Shown here piece after piece: positions 10,739 through 25,929 of a DNA stretch of 64,000 bases. Origin of the DNA: Heterobilharzia americana. Taxonomy: Eukaryota > Platyhelminthes > Trematoda > Strigeidida > Schistosomatidae. Every line of letters starts with the position of its first letter. Position 1 is the stretch's first letter. The notes beneath the pieces are model-generated. The model worked only from the letters and a program-made list of their open reading frames with translations, ran no database searches and had not been told where the DNA came from. A program made the position numbers and the translations under genes. The stretch is from assembly GCA_944470555.2 (NCBI GenBank), contig OX104134.1, positions 115,934,701 through 115,998,700 on the forward strand, in the 5' to 3' direction.

Positions 10739-13700
10739 GTGAGTGATTTTTCGTTGTTAATTTCACTTCACTACAGCTGAAAAGGTTACTGGTCATGTAA
10801 AATGGTACAGCACCATTAAACGTTACGGTTTTATCAGTCGAAATGATGATGGTGGAGATTTATTTGTGCACCGATCTGTCATATCAGCCTATACAAATCC
10901 ATTTCCTTCATTGTTAAATGGAGAAGAGGTTGAGTTTACAGTGGTGGAAACAAACCAAGGAATAGAAGCATCATGCGTCACTGGTCCAGGTGGTCAACCA
11001 GTCAAAGTAAGTGAACTAATTAAATTAAATTTTAAGCTTTCGAACTTGTTTTTGGTGGCGTTTTGAGTACTGTGAGCTGGATGGTTTAATTGTGAAGCTT
11101 TGATTGCCTGTCCAGGCAACATCAGCACAAAATTCAGAAAGAAGTAGACCACGAGAATTTACCCACAAGTGGTTTAGTAGCTTGTCTTGATGAGGTTGGG
11201 TTTGATTGCTTGTTTCTGCTATGATGTCTTCACTATCATCACACGCATTTTATTTGTCTTTCGTGATGACCTTCTTGTTGGTACTGTCGTTTCGTGTTGG
11301 TTGATTGGTTGGATCAGTGCGAATACACCCTACCAATTACTGACTGACCTGAGTACCATGCTCCTAAAAATTCTTCGACTTTCTTATTTCCTCTGTTCAA
11401 GATTTTCACATTTCCCCAGTCGATTCATATCCTTAGTTGTCTATATGCATTGATATGGGCAAATATATGTCGTGACACTTTACTGCTTGTTGGTGTTCGA
11501 AGAAGATGACCATCCTGCCTGATTTAGTTTGCTGCAGTTTATTTTAAAGATAACACTTGGTTTGTCTCTCTTTCTGATTGTGTCTATTGGCCTGCGCAAC
11601 ATTGAGTGGAGACATTTTTTAAGCTTATGGGCTTCAGTGATTACCAAAAGCTCCTGATATCTAGTTGCAGTCTCCGAGGCGTTATTTGTGTGTGGTAAGA
11701 CAATCCGTTTATTGATTTCCTGAGATGCCTTTTTTGTTAACAGTGAACTTGAAAAACATTTTTTTTTAAAATTGGGTCTTTGAACATTCTTTTAACAACA
11801 TTTTCACTTATGTTAGTAGGAGATATACGTTTGTGTGATCTCACAAACCCGGTTTCGTTGTTATAATCGTTTGAGTAGTTCCGCTTTTCCATTTCTGCGT
11901 GTTTCGTCTTATTGTCCTGTGTGTTTTGGTGTGAAGTATCGCAGTTTAAGCTGTTACACAGTAATGCTCATTCTTGTATGAATGGTAATGACTAAAATAA
12001 GCACTTCTATACTACATAATCATCCAGGAGATGGAATTAATTAACTGATTAACTACATCTCTACACCTAACCTTAATATCTTTCCCTTTATGATGGTCCC
12101 ACTGCAAGCGAGTAATGCTAAAACGATGTTGAACAGGTATTTTTTCTTAATTACTTTCTGAATTAGTCATTATTGGATAAAGTAACATCTGAGGGTCTTT
12201 TGATCGATTTATCAATTAGTATTTGATTGATTTTGTGACATATGATCATTTTATTTTATTTCAAACTGTATCTTAGTTCCAACACATTTCACCTTACTTG
12301 CTTTGGAGTTATTTTCTACCGAAATCTGCTTGTATCTCCCACCCGGTAGTTGTGTTAACTTGCTCGTTAGTGAGACTTAATGATCCTGGGTTCGATTTGT
12401 GGTGGGGCCGTGCGTACTCAATGCTGAGGAGTTCCATACTAGGACGAACTGGCTATCTAATGCTTTCAGGTTTCCAGTGGTTCTCCGACTGATGCCAGTA
12501 CATAATGAAAACTACCTTGTAACCAGTCGTCAAGCGATGTTATTATCTGTTATTCAGTAATTTATTTATCTTTTCATCAGGGTGTCCGCCTATATAATCG
12601 TCGTTATAGAACGAATAGTGAACCTTCTCGAGTGAAAAATGCTTCTACCGCTGAGAATGCTGAAGGTGATAATGCTCAGCCCTGTTTAAGTAACGGACGA
12701 TATCGACCACGACGCCGCCGGGGTGGTGGCGGTGTTGGAAAAAGTGCCAAGGTTCAAAGTGGACAAAATGAAAGTTATGATGATGGAACTACAACTCAAC
12801 AGGTAAAAGCGTTTGTTATTCACTTTGACTATGGTTATGATTTCTTTTAATACGTTAAATATTTTGAAACTTTTCGAAAATATTTGGGTTTGGTTTGTAT
12901 CCGTACTTGATCACTATTTGCTGCATAAATTTTTGACTGAGTGACTGACTACTCTATTGATGTTAGTTGATTGGAGACAATCAGTAGTAATCCCTGCCCG
13001 ATCTAGATTTCTCACTTGTTAGCAAAGCTTATTTACAATATTGAGCGAATTTTTGTCACTGCTTCAGTCACAAACTTTGGCGCTGTGCTGTTTGGGTAGC
13101 ATTTCTAAATGTAGCACTTGCTGATGCCGGTTCTAATCTCCGAATGGACATCAGTTTCCTCTGCATTACATATACACCTTGCTAAGGAGTGCCAGTAAGC
13201 AAGAATAGTAGGCCAAACAGGCCCGTTTGGCATTTATCCGATTTATGCCACTTACGATACCGAAGATATACCCGACTAACCTACCAAAGGACAAGAATAC
13301 TGCACAACAGTTCATTAACTCTTATACATCCATATATGGCTGCGTGACTTGACTGTTGGGAGGTTTGAAAAACGTTACCGGCCTTTGTATTATAAGTACT
13401 TTCGTTTAGGCTTTCTTGTCTGTGGTTTAACCACCAAGTGAGCAGTGTCGAGTTTGGGTGTGAAGTAATGGGTAAGGAAATGATATGTTGCGCATGCCAA
13501 GCCGTCGCGTACCTTGACGAAAAATGCTCGCTGGAGTCGGATTCGGTTGGTAGAATGCTAAGGCTTGCCACACCGAAAAGTGGCAGCAATTGATGAGGTC
13601 TTTAACAGTGTAGACTTCTTGGCTGTGATCCTCCAGAGAACAAGAATAAGTGGTTTGAAAATGTTAATATGGCTTAAAATCAGTCACAATGGTGTAAATG

Positions 13701-13997
13701 TTAACACTCTTCAGAGTCGTGAATATTTTCACTAATCTTCATTTGCTTGTTCTTTCTCTTCTCAAACATACTTGTCTACTTTAGTTTAATTCTTTTTATA
13801 TCCACTTGTTCACTTCCAAGTTGCTTCAGTTTCTTGTGGCTTGGGTCGGTAAACTTCTATGCCAAGCTCTAAGTTGATCTATCTGTCTGAAACTGTACAG
13901 TTGGTGTTCTATGTGTGTGAGAACGAGATTTATATGAATTACATTTAACATAATCCCCTCTATAGGTTCAAATTCTTTTCTGGCCTGTTTCTCACGG

Positions 13998-14079
<82 letters not shown>

Positions 14080-17000
14080 TTTTTTTTCTCTACAGCTCTT
14101 AGTATCTGTGATGCTTCTAATCTTAGTTGAAAAATGAACGTGTATACCCAATAAAGGTAAGTTTTTTTCTGGGTCCATCAAAGTCTTTATAACCCCTGTT
14201 GTCACTTGTTATAAGCTTGTGGTGACTACTATATGAGCGGACGCTTTTAAAATAACCTTTAGATTCCCCCCTTGCTGGCCCCTCAATTTCTCGATAAACG
14301 GAAAAGGCGGTACGATAAAAAGTATTACAACTTCGAAAATATATACAAAATACAATATTTACAATAGCCTCAGCTATTTCCAGGCCTTTCTAGATTTAAA
14401 TCCGATTGATTTTTTGTCTCTTCAAGTAGTCTGATATCTACACGTTGGTTCACGTGCTTTCTCTCGAAACTCCAGTGACACTTGATTGGTTGTAAAAATC
14501 TTTAGGGATTTAAGGCTTTTTATGAAGACTACCGCAGTCTTATTCCACACTATAACGTCATATGACGTGTTATTGCCATCCATTGATTCCCATTCATATG
14601 ACTGCTTAGTAGTAGTCATACAGTTGCTTCGAATTTTGACTAGTCTGAAAGGTAGTTTAGCTTCATTAGTTGAAGTTGAAAGTTAACTCAGACTTCATCG
14701 TTATTGCCATTGCTCTTTTTACTCGGATATTAGATTTCTTTAGTTGAATTTTTACTCAGCTGTTGGTTTCGTGGCAGCTTCCACCATGGACAGCCAAACT
14801 AAATGGGGTAAAAAGATAAATACTCCCTGATGGCATTGAATGGTAGTTTCATCGTATCGGGGTAGACAGAAGTAGGAGTATGTGAACTGTTCGATTTCAA
14901 CTCACTGGCTAGATAGTTACATGTTTGCCACGAAGTCTTACAGTTCTGAATGCAGTGCCTCATGGGCTCATGACTGTTTGCACTACTAAGGACTTATTAC
15001 ATAGGGTGAAACGGTTGTTCAGTGACTTCAGACTTTCAATCGGTGTTCATTTGATGTCAGTCTATGGTAAAACCGCAGAGAATTGTATTGTTCCTGGTAT
15101 ATAACCCTTCGCTTTTGTCAAAAGTACGAGACTTGATTGCAGAGTTTTCATCAGCAATTGATCTTAAGAAGGCGGCTGTCAGATAGTATTGAATTGGCTT
15201 GCTAGGAATTAGGAATATGACTTAAGCAAAGAAATTTCTTTTCACCATTCCGCACGATACATTTCATTTACAGACTTAAATAGATGACAGCAGAAGGTCA
15301 ATATCAGTATTTGATTTGGTATTACTGCGTGAAGGTCCAAGTTAACGCACGTCACATGAGGCGGCTAAACAAAAGACAAGAAAGAGAAAAGAATATACTG
15401 AAAGTCATAAAAAGTTTTTGAAACAGAAATAGAAGTATAGAGGGGGGTAAAGGAGACAACAAAATGGTGACGATAAAGATAAGGCGTAAATGAATTTTCA
15501 TCGTTTTGATCACTTCTCAACCATATCACCTACAGTATCCAATCTTTAAGTTTGGCTGTCTTATGCACCCGAAACCAGTAGCCTACATTTCCTAAATAGT
15601 TCAAACTAACAGTCAAAAACATCATGGACACAAGACAATTTTTAATCTGGCCACCTTTAATCTTTTTTCAGTCGAATCCTGCTTCATTTAACGTCATGCG
15701 TCGGTGCATAACTGGATGCATAACATGCGTCCCAGACACTTAATTCACTGGAAATTTGCAACCTCATCATCAAACTTGCTGTTTTCTCCTAAAACTCTAC
15801 GTTTCACGACACTCAGGGTTTGTTACCAAAGTCAAGGTTTATTGGATACGCAGAGCCATCTAAATTTCTTTGGTTGTTTAACGGTGAGGTTACCTCACGC
15901 TTTCGATAGAAATTGGTTTCATGCTGCTGTGCGTTCATCAGCCTCATACGGGGGATTCCTTTTGACTGCCTTCATATCAGAAACATTTCTCGAGGAAAGT
16001 GGGAAGGAGAAACCAAATTTCAGGTGCTTATCACTAGAATAGTGAATAAGACAGGGCTATCTAGAGGAGATACAAAACTTGGATTCCAAACTAATGGTGG
16101 ACATGGCCTTCAGGATGCAGAGCAGGTGAATCAAATTCGAACCCAATTTGGTTAACAGAACCCATCGGAATGTAAAACCTGACGTTGCTCTGCTTTCTGT
16201 TAAAGGCTAGGTGAATGATTGCTTAGGACAACCATCAGTAGATATGGGCAATATGTTAATCCTCACTCAAATCATAAAACAACAAAGCTCTCTTATTCCT
16301 ATTACCCTAGCAAAACAATATGTTGTAGACACTTCTTCATGGATTATCACATTTTTAAAAAACAAACAAAATATCCAACACCCAAATTAAGTTGGCTAGG
16401 AATGTCTTGATTAAGATGGAAGATGTAGAATAATCGAAATTAATATAAATGGATAGGAATTGTTGAGATTATTCCAAGGTTGAGTGAATCGATTTCAACA
16501 GAGCAAGCAAGTAAACATTGTAAACATTGAAACAACTCACTTCTTACTTCAAAACATCTCATCAGTTGCAAAAAAACTAAGGAATTGTAATGATTATTAG
16601 CACCATTATAAATATTTAAAAGTTTGAAAATTATGTACTTTAAATATTCAAGGTAAAAGCTAAGTTCGAAATTTGCAATACAGAGATAGATACAACTGTA
16701 AATTGATCAAAATTTTTGTTTGTTTGTTAATGATGTATTATTTGTTATTGGTTGCAATGTAAGCATCTGATAAAGTTCATGAAAATTGTACTATGATGTT
16801 AGTCAGATGGAGGCGATCGGCAGCAAGCCCTGGACCTAGGTTTCATGCTTCTTGGTACTCGTCAGTAAGGCGTACAGTGAAATTTGAATACTATTTGTGC
16901 TTATATTTTTAGGTTTACTTAGTTTATGAGGCAGCATAATTGCTTGTTCAATTTGGAAGTATATGGGGAATTGGTTGATAATGCTGTATCACTATTTGCT

Positions 17001-20000
17001 TTATCAAATAGCAATACTCTTGCATTAATAAGCTAGTCTGTCGTGGAGCTTTTAGTATGATGCAACAAAGTTGACTGTCGATCGATCAGTAGCTCTTCCA
17101 TAAAAACATCTACGTAAGTTTCATTACACAGTTTCCAAAGATTATTTTGATAAAGTCCACGGAGTGCATTAGAACCTTCTTTAAGGTATGGGTGAATGTC
17201 TGCTTTATGTTCTCTAGATTCAGAATCCTCAGTTTAAATAAAACTTGTCTGCTAACTATGCATATTCAATTTTCAACGTTGCACTTTCGTTAACACAAAT
17301 GACTTGTGAAATACCAGGCTCCGTGATATGGTTAGTAGACTGATTCGCGAAAAGCAAACGAAAATCTAAAACGTGTGAAAAGGTGCGTGCGACTGGCCTC
17401 ATACAATATCCCTTCGGCTACGTGATCACGCAATAACCCTTATTGTTCAGGTACCTCAAGAAAAAATAACCTTGGACGGTGTGGGCGGCCGGAAGTGTCA
17501 ACCGCCCCCACAACTATGTCAGTACTCAGATCACCATCCACCTCCACATCCTTACCTTCTATTCTTCCTTCACATATCTCGATCAATAATCCTACTTCAT
17601 TAATTTGTTTCAACTCTCCAGCTCTTGACAACGATGTGAGTGAGTTGACTGAAAAGCATTGCTGGTCTCTTTGAAACCGTACTCTAAACTGCTTGTTGGA
17701 ACTTTGAATGTCAGCACTCTACGTCAAATCAATCACCAGTTTCACTGACCAATGCTTTGACATGTCACGTTATCGATGGTTGTAGTGTTTGTGAGACATA
17801 TGCAGGACGCAAGTGTGGTTATTCACTCAACCTATGTAGTGGGTCTGCGAAATTTACTCTTCGAGTTTGTGGAGATTCAATAGGTAGTTCTCGTGTTGTT
17901 TCAAGTGTGAGTATAGATTTAAATGCTAAGGCAGTAAGTGCACTACTCGACTGGATTCCAATTGACAGTTGATTGCCTATTCTGTTCGACTGAACGGCAC
18001 AGTGAGGACTAGAAAGAGTAGTGAAACTCATAGTTATCTCTTTGTAATCTGTGCTTACGCTCCCTCTGACTGCAGCTCGGAAGAAGGGAGGGATGAGTTC
18101 TATCGAAAACTGTATAGTCTCCTACTGAGAGTCAAACGTTCAGACGTGGTTATCACAGCAGGTGGTTTCAATGCACAAGTGGGTAGGCTAAGTCAGGGAG
18201 AAAGACAGTTGGCACTTTCGGAATCCCATTGGGTCGAACAGATAACGCCGGTCACCTGATACAACTATGCTGAGATAATCCCTTATTTCTGACCAGCGCG
18301 AACTTCACACATTAAGAGAGACATCAACCGACCTCAGCTCAGCAGTGGACACAGATAGACTGTATTTTTATCACATCACTGGAGAGGATGGGTGGAAGAC
18401 TGGTATTTATTCCGCAGCACGTGTTAAGACAGTGATTGGAGCATGTGTATGTCTCCACGTAAATGGACGCAAAACGATATAGCAACAAGACTGTTGCGAG
18501 TGCAGCTTGACGTTGAGAGCATTAAGGTCGCTTTCAGTGAGAAAGTTGCTAGGTAGTTTTTGGAACTGAAGAACATCTGTCATGCATAGGAAGCCTGTTG
18601 CTATCTGCAGTCTGCTGTAGAGACAGTGTTGAAGACCGTAGCCAACCGTGGGAGACTGGTTGGAAAGGGCCAGTTGATCTCAGCAGCTTCTTCTGAGTTG
18701 TTAGATGCATGCGAATGCATCGCTGCAGGTGTCAAGCACAATGAGGTATGGAAGCAACTCAAATGTAGACTGGCGAAAAGTTTATGGAATGATGGTGAAG
18801 GCAGCGGCCATGGGTAACAGTAGATAGTTATTTAAGCTTATCTAGGGAACTAGAACGAGAGGATCAGTTGTTGGTGGAAATATAGTGGGTAAAGGTGGGT
18901 GTGTTATTCACTCGCATATGAGACGACTGTAGCGATGGGTAGAACAGGTTGAGAAGCAGTTGAAGTGGTCTCCAGCTACTATAGCGTTGCCTACTGTCCG
19001 TCTGGAAACGGAATAGAACACTGAGATAGAATCCCCATCATCTGTGGAAGTCGAGAAAGCTGTACGTAACCTGAAACGAGGAAGAGCAGGCGTGTCAAAT
19101 GGACCATTTTCAGGGCTATTCAAGGACTCAGTGGCTACAGAATATTGTTATATTCCCTGAAGTCTGAGCTGGTATATGAGAATGAGATATGATCTCGTGT
19201 GACTAGTTCCAGTCACTGATTGTCCCAGTCTTCAAGAAAGGTGAGGAGTTGTCTTTCGTTTGCCACAAAGGAATCAGCCTAACGAACATGGTGTCTTAAA
19301 TTCCAGGTTGTATGATTATCAAACTCGTAGGTGGAGCCCAAGAACAGCAAATACGAGACGACTAGACCTGGTCATAGGCGTATCTATCAGGTTTTCACCC
19401 TCCTTCAGTTTCTTGAACTCAGGCACATTTACTGACATCCGACACCAGCTATATTTCTTGGTCTGATTGTGGCATTTTACTCGACCTAGAGGTTATGTGG
19501 CAGTGTCTGCCACTGGAAGGTGTGTGGAATAAGTGCACCGTTATGTTGAAATCTTTGTACACGATCACCTGTGGGTAGGATGGAGCCTATGGTTGGTTAT
19601 AACGTGAATTGTATACATCGAATGGTGTCCATCAAGTATGTCCACTCTCCCTATTGTTATGTAGTGTTGTCATATAAGTAGTTATGGAGGTCTCTTTATC
19701 GTCATCTGACTTTACATGGATTCATATCATCACGGGCGAATTCGTAGTGAATCTGGGGTATGCAGAAGCCATAGTCATGTTAGGTGAAGACAACAAGATG
19801 CAGAAAATTCTCGATACCTAGTGGCATTTCAAGAATGTTTAACATGCGTTTCTGGACACCTAAATTCAAATTGTTGCTCCAGGACTGTTATTCACTACTG
19901 TCTTGTCTAACAATAAGGAGTGGAGTAGTATTGGACGTTGACTGCTTTACTTACCTGAGAAGTGGCATCAACCCTGGTGGGTCAGGGACCGTCAAAGCAT

Positions 20001-23000
20001 CTGCACGAATATGAGAAGCTCGCATAGTTTTTGCTAATTTACGCTACATGTGGCGCCGCCATGATATCCGATTGTCTATTATTGGTCGAATGTATTCTAG
20101 GTCAGTTCATTTTGTTCTGCTGTATGGCTGAGAAACATGACCTTTAAAGGTAGAGGACATGAAGCAGCTTGATGTATCAGTTTGAATCTCAGTGACGCAT
20201 ATGCATTCGCATAATATCTTCAGGTTAATCTTCATACTGGATTCGGTATTTCCTTATTCTTTCTGCCTATCTTTTACTACTTTCTATTATTTTTGACCGA
20301 ATCTTCTCTATTATTTCTTTATCTTTCATCCTAACGCCTTGTAGCTTGATGTGATGATATGAGGTGTCGCAACTGAACCGGTATTGTCTATTGCTTGGTC
20401 CTATGTTGATGTTGATCATGGTTACCTAGACCTGAGTAAATGCCACCCGTTGTTGAACTCTACCCATTGGCTGAATGTCAACTGTCTAGACGGATAAGCC
20501 GTGTCTCCACTTTCCACTGTTAACTCTTGTAGCAATCGAAATGTAGTTGTTGTGCTAAGTTTCAAAATCAGGAAACTGCAGGGTATTGTGTTTCAGTCCA
20601 TCGGATCAACGATATCCTGCGAATTGTTACTCCCGAAGGCTTTGGTTTCATTTCCCCTAATAGTCTCGTCATTGTGCATTGAGAAACGCTTTCATATTTG
20701 GGCAGAATGTGTCTTTCAATTTTCGTTCCTTTTTCAGTACTTCATTCGTAAATATTTTATGATCAAACTGTGTTTAAATCGATAAATTTCTCGTAGTCAT
20801 TCGTACTAGTGGATTTACTGATTTACTATCTTTTACAATTCTTTTTGCTTTTTTAAGAAATCTAATGATCAGTCATATAAAGAAGGTAATATTTCAGCGA
20901 CACCTGGAGTATTTCCTCGTCAATGGCGTAGGCCCTATGGCAATATTCGTCACCGTAGTGCACCAACAAGGAATTTCAGCACTGTAAACGTTGGAGATGG
21001 TAGATTTACATCAGGTGAAATAACCGGTTCTCAAGATTCTCGATACTATCAACGAGGTTTTAGACGTCCTTTTCGTCGACCAATGGGAAATTTTCGCTAT
21101 TCAAATGGATATTACATTGGACGTGTAAATTTCTCCCAGTCAAGATTTCAACCGGCTTATGATTCACAAAATAGTCAAGGTGGATCTTATCGTGGTCGTA
21201 AGTTGTTTCTTTTTCATTGTAATATGGAATCGATAGTTATACAGTGTAACTAAAACTTTCATTTTCTTACTAATGATCTCTGTCTACCAACTTTTAATAT
21301 GTTTCACCCTGTTTGCTACTTTGAACATTGCTATAACATTGAATTTAGCGACTGCTGAAGCATAATATTTACTGTCGTATATAATGACGGTCTCATGCGA
21401 CGGTTCACTTAAAAGCCTTTGCTACCATCATCTGACAATATTAGGTAGTTAGTTGGAGACGATTATTGGGAAGCCTTAGATCATATGTTTTCGTGCATAT
21501 CAGCACTCATCAGCAGGGTGTATCGTCAACCTTGAACGAATTAGTCTCCTCAGATATCCGAACCCGAACCACTCACAACTACAGTTTAAGATGTTGCAAC
21601 TGAGCTCTTCGAGTTGTACGGAATTAAAGACTAACTAGTCACAAGAAAGTAACCATTCGATATTGTTTATTCCTAAGTGCTCAAAGAATTCTATCGATGA
21701 TTTTGAGGTGTGATGACCAAGCTTGGATTTGGTCTACGAGTACTGACAACTGAAAAACCTTGGTTGGAGTTTTAGAAGATATGATGCTTTTGTTATTTAC
21801 CGCCGAAACAACTGTTTGTTGGACTCAAGGTCAATGAGCTTAGTGACTTATTATGGCCGACTATCGTACTTGACCCACGTATGAGCCACACAACTCAATC
21901 ACTTCTTGGACTGACTCACCTAATTTGGTGGCTAGACTGCCTTACTTCCAACGGTATCCATCAAAGCAAGAGTATTGAACTTACTGTCCGCAACTATCAA
22001 CAACACAACCTTGAACACAGTGAAAAAACCAGTCGTTATACATGAGTTGAGCATATGACTATAATTTAACCCAAATCTACGGTTGCCTTTAATGTGCCAT
22101 ATAGCTTTCAACAAATTTCTATGTGATTGTTGAATTCAACCTATATTATGTAGAAGGAAGCTGGGTATGCCATAGGGTTTTAGTATTGACTAATCAGTGT
22201 ATAACTTCTAAATCCACTCAGCATTTATACACATATTCGTTCAGTAGACAATCAGCGACATCTATTGCATGAGGTCTAGAGAGTGTTTCAAGTTGACTGT
22301 CAAGACTTCGATAGGGAAGCGATGTTCGAACCCATTGGTTAGGTATCGAATTTCTAGACCAATAACCCAAAGCTGTGTCACATAGGCATTCAGTACTGGT
22401 GTCTGTGTTTGTCTTAATTCCCAGTCTATCTCTATCATTTTCGCCTGCAAATGAAATATTTACTAATTTTTCCCAGTGGCTAGGTTTCTTTTCTATCTAA
22501 GAATAATCACTTCATTATCTAATAATGCATGTGGATGTTAGACTCAACTAGATTGGATACCTGGTATAAACGCCAATCTAACTACCTCGGTCCGGACGAT
22601 TAAGTAGTATTATAAGCTGGACATAAGCGAAACGTGAGGTGTTTGGGCGAATTCGATATACAACCTTAAAATCCTTGTTTGGGTCGGCTGAATGGTTGGA
22701 ATCGATTAAATGCTCAAGGATAGAACTTCTGATGTATTTCCTTTCACCCTTATAAAGCCCAGCCGGAATATGTTCTTGTATACGTGTTGATAGCAGTCTT
22801 TGACTATGGCCGGTGTACCTTGCTCCACAAGAGCAGGTGAACTGGTAGATACACATGAATATGGCTTGTCGAGGGATATTGTCTTTTATACAAACGGAGA
22901 AGAATTTACGACTGGTAAGATAAAGTGATGTTTGGCTGAGAAAAAAGTCGTTCAAATGAGTCCTCTTCGCTGAATATATTGTTTTTGATGTCACAATGAG

Positions 23001-25864
23001 AATTATGAAGCAGTTAAATGTAACTGGTGGGTCATGGGTTGCAACCTCATTATACTTACCGAAGTTTAAGTAGCGGGAAAGTAACATACTGTTATGATAA
23101 CGAACGAAAATACTTAACGATTGATAGTCTACAGTTGAGACGATTCAACCTGAGTGATTCGCAATGAGAAACCAAAAGACCACATGAGTTCTCTAGTATC
23201 TTGGACTAAAAGCATTTATGAGTGAAAATGCACCCTATTTATAGAGTTTGCAGTAACCTTGAAAGAGAAGGGATACTTAGTACATTTAAAGAGCAGGAGC
23301 CAATCAGAACAATAGCGGGTCATACGAAATATGACCCATGCGCTGAAAAAGAGCGCGAAACAAATCAGTTCAAATATATACAAACTGTAAGTATGAAATA
23401 TAAGGGATATAGGCATTTCTAACACATACACACTTATCTAATAGGTGTGACTCGTCTTTTGCAAATACGTGGACATGGCTACCGAGTTACATTTTCTAGG
23501 CTATGTATTGAATCCCTCTATGAAATTATATGTTGTATATTCCTACCACCTTGCATAGATCTTGATTCGAAGTTATATTTGAAAAGTATACCCCCAGTTC
23601 TTCACACATGATCTAAAGTCCACTCACTTACTATGTCCTCAAATTTTTATATTATTTTTTACCACTCTCTGAACACTTGAAAACCTTAACCAATAAAAAA
23701 GTATACTATCGAACTCTATAGGTGATTTTGAAAACTTTTGTTTTCTTATCATGAATTGCCATTTTCGTCTTTCTGCTCATCTGAATCTATCTTCGATAAT
23801 AAACAACTGCAGTCTTCACTTGGTGATTGAACTTGCCTAACGTGATACTTCAAGGAGATATATCAATCGAATTTATTTTTACAGTTAATCGTGTCGCGTT
23901 AGTAGCCATCATGAAGTAAGAAAAATGTGAACTATATCTGTAGAGTAATGCCAGTGATGAACAAACGCGTTTTGTGTGTTGGAAAAGCCTATTAGGGATA
24001 GATACCTTACAAAAGTGACCAGTTTTTGGGACGAGAAACGTCAAAAGATATTTGCTAGAGTTCAGTCTGCATTTCTCTTATAATTCATTCCGTGTGAACT
24101 AAATTCATTTTGTCTATGAAGAACACTATAGTTGAGTCTACACCCTCTAGTGTTGTACTTTGATAGCTAAAGGAAATCTTTAAGGAAAAGACTTTCACTT
24201 GTTCAGCCCTTTTAATAATTTTTAATTTCTTATGTCAGTAAGATTTCCTCTATAGTTATCACTTAAGAAACAGTGCAGAGGCGTAGTCATGAAATTCACA
24301 TACCTTAGTGTATTGTGGGTACGGAAAATTATAAAATCCCCTGGATTTAAACCTTGTGATATTCGAACATATCAATCACTTTTACTTGTATTTACAGAAA
24401 TTTTTTTGAGGATGACATCATCGTTAGTCACTTGTACAGCTGTTCTTGTTATCCGTGAGCTATCTCTTCCGTGTGTATCCTCATTTATAGCTTATGTGAC
24501 AGAAGTTTGCCATCAGTTGACTGCATAAAAACCGTGTGAAACTTTCTAATTGTACGGTTTTTCGTTACTTTGAGTATTCATGGGACCTCGTATATTCCTT
24601 TGGGGTCTAAGAGGGACACCTTACTGATTGGTTCGTTCTAAACTGCGCCCGTGAATACATAGTTAATGAAACACCCCTTAATGAACTAACGTCATGGATG
24701 AATTTCAGTAGGAACGTAAGGTCTTCAGTCCCATTATCATCTAGTAGTCTATACAGAAATTCCAGGTCTTGTTGCCATTCGCATTTATCTTCTAATCGTT
24801 CGTTAGATGCCGAAATACTAAGTAGAGTAAAACTAGGGCAGTGTAATGGTGTGTCACTGCAGGTTAATTCCTATGAAGGATATTTCACGCAGTGAAACTG
24901 TATTATTTACTGGGTGACGATTAGAACATAATTTATTGTTACTAATGTAAGATAGTGGATGGGATCGGATATAGGGGCTGTGTTTCGCCCTATTTGGGAG
25001 TCATCACTTGGATCTACCTGCCTCCCACTGAGCGATGATGTTTGCACTAAGACTCGAACCCGGGACCGATGGCTTCAAATACCAAAACTTTATACACTAG
25101 GCCGCCGAGTCGTGATAGCCACTTGTTCGGGTCCTAGTGGGAACAACATCGCTCACTGGGAGCCAGGTATATCCAGGTGATGACTCCTAAATAAGACGAA
25201 ACATGCGTCATGGATCCCACTGATAACCACTACCTATCACTAATATCAAAACCAAAAATACAGGCAATATCGAGGCATCCGCGCAGGAGCCGATAGCGAC
25301 CGGTCAATTCGGTCCAATCGACGGCGTGATATACAAACAACATCATATTGTTGTTCATAGTTATATCAAAGGTAATTCCAATATTTAATCCTCTTTTTTT
25401 TACAGTTCTATTTTCTGTCCTTCCTTTGAGATAAGGAAAGTATAATTTTCCAGATATCCAGAGCAGATGTTGAGTAATATGTACCGCATATGTTCCACGT
25501 TGGTTTGATAATCAATCACTCTGTTTCATTCATTTGTGTAATCCCATGCATTTTTATAACCGGGCTTTCCTGTAGATTTCTTATTATTTACTAAGATCTA
25601 CCGTTCTAGAACTGAGCAAGTTTTTGTGCTCTATTATCCTTATTGAGCCTAGACGACTACTTTGACCAATACATGTGACCTTACAACCATTGCATATAAT
25701 ATGAGCCGAATTATTTTGTCTCATGTAACCTACGAGCTTGTTTCTTTGTGAGTTTGTAGGTTCAAATGCCACTCTAGTCCCAGTCCTGTTACGTAAATTC
25801 TCTGAAGTCCTTTCATTATATGATGACACTGGTGATTTCGAATTCATATCCCTACTTTGGACTC

Positions 25865-25929
<65 letters not shown>

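Noticed and set aside
11187..11453. 88-codon ORF in intron 2
   Set aside because: Hydrophobic frame in T-rich sequence with no conserved motif; it lies in an intron and has no splice support.
13960..14205. ORF encoding a long (IY)n run
   Set aside because: It is a translation of the (TA)n microsatellite. The same holds for frames at 31889-32077, 60882-61208 and 61069-61347.
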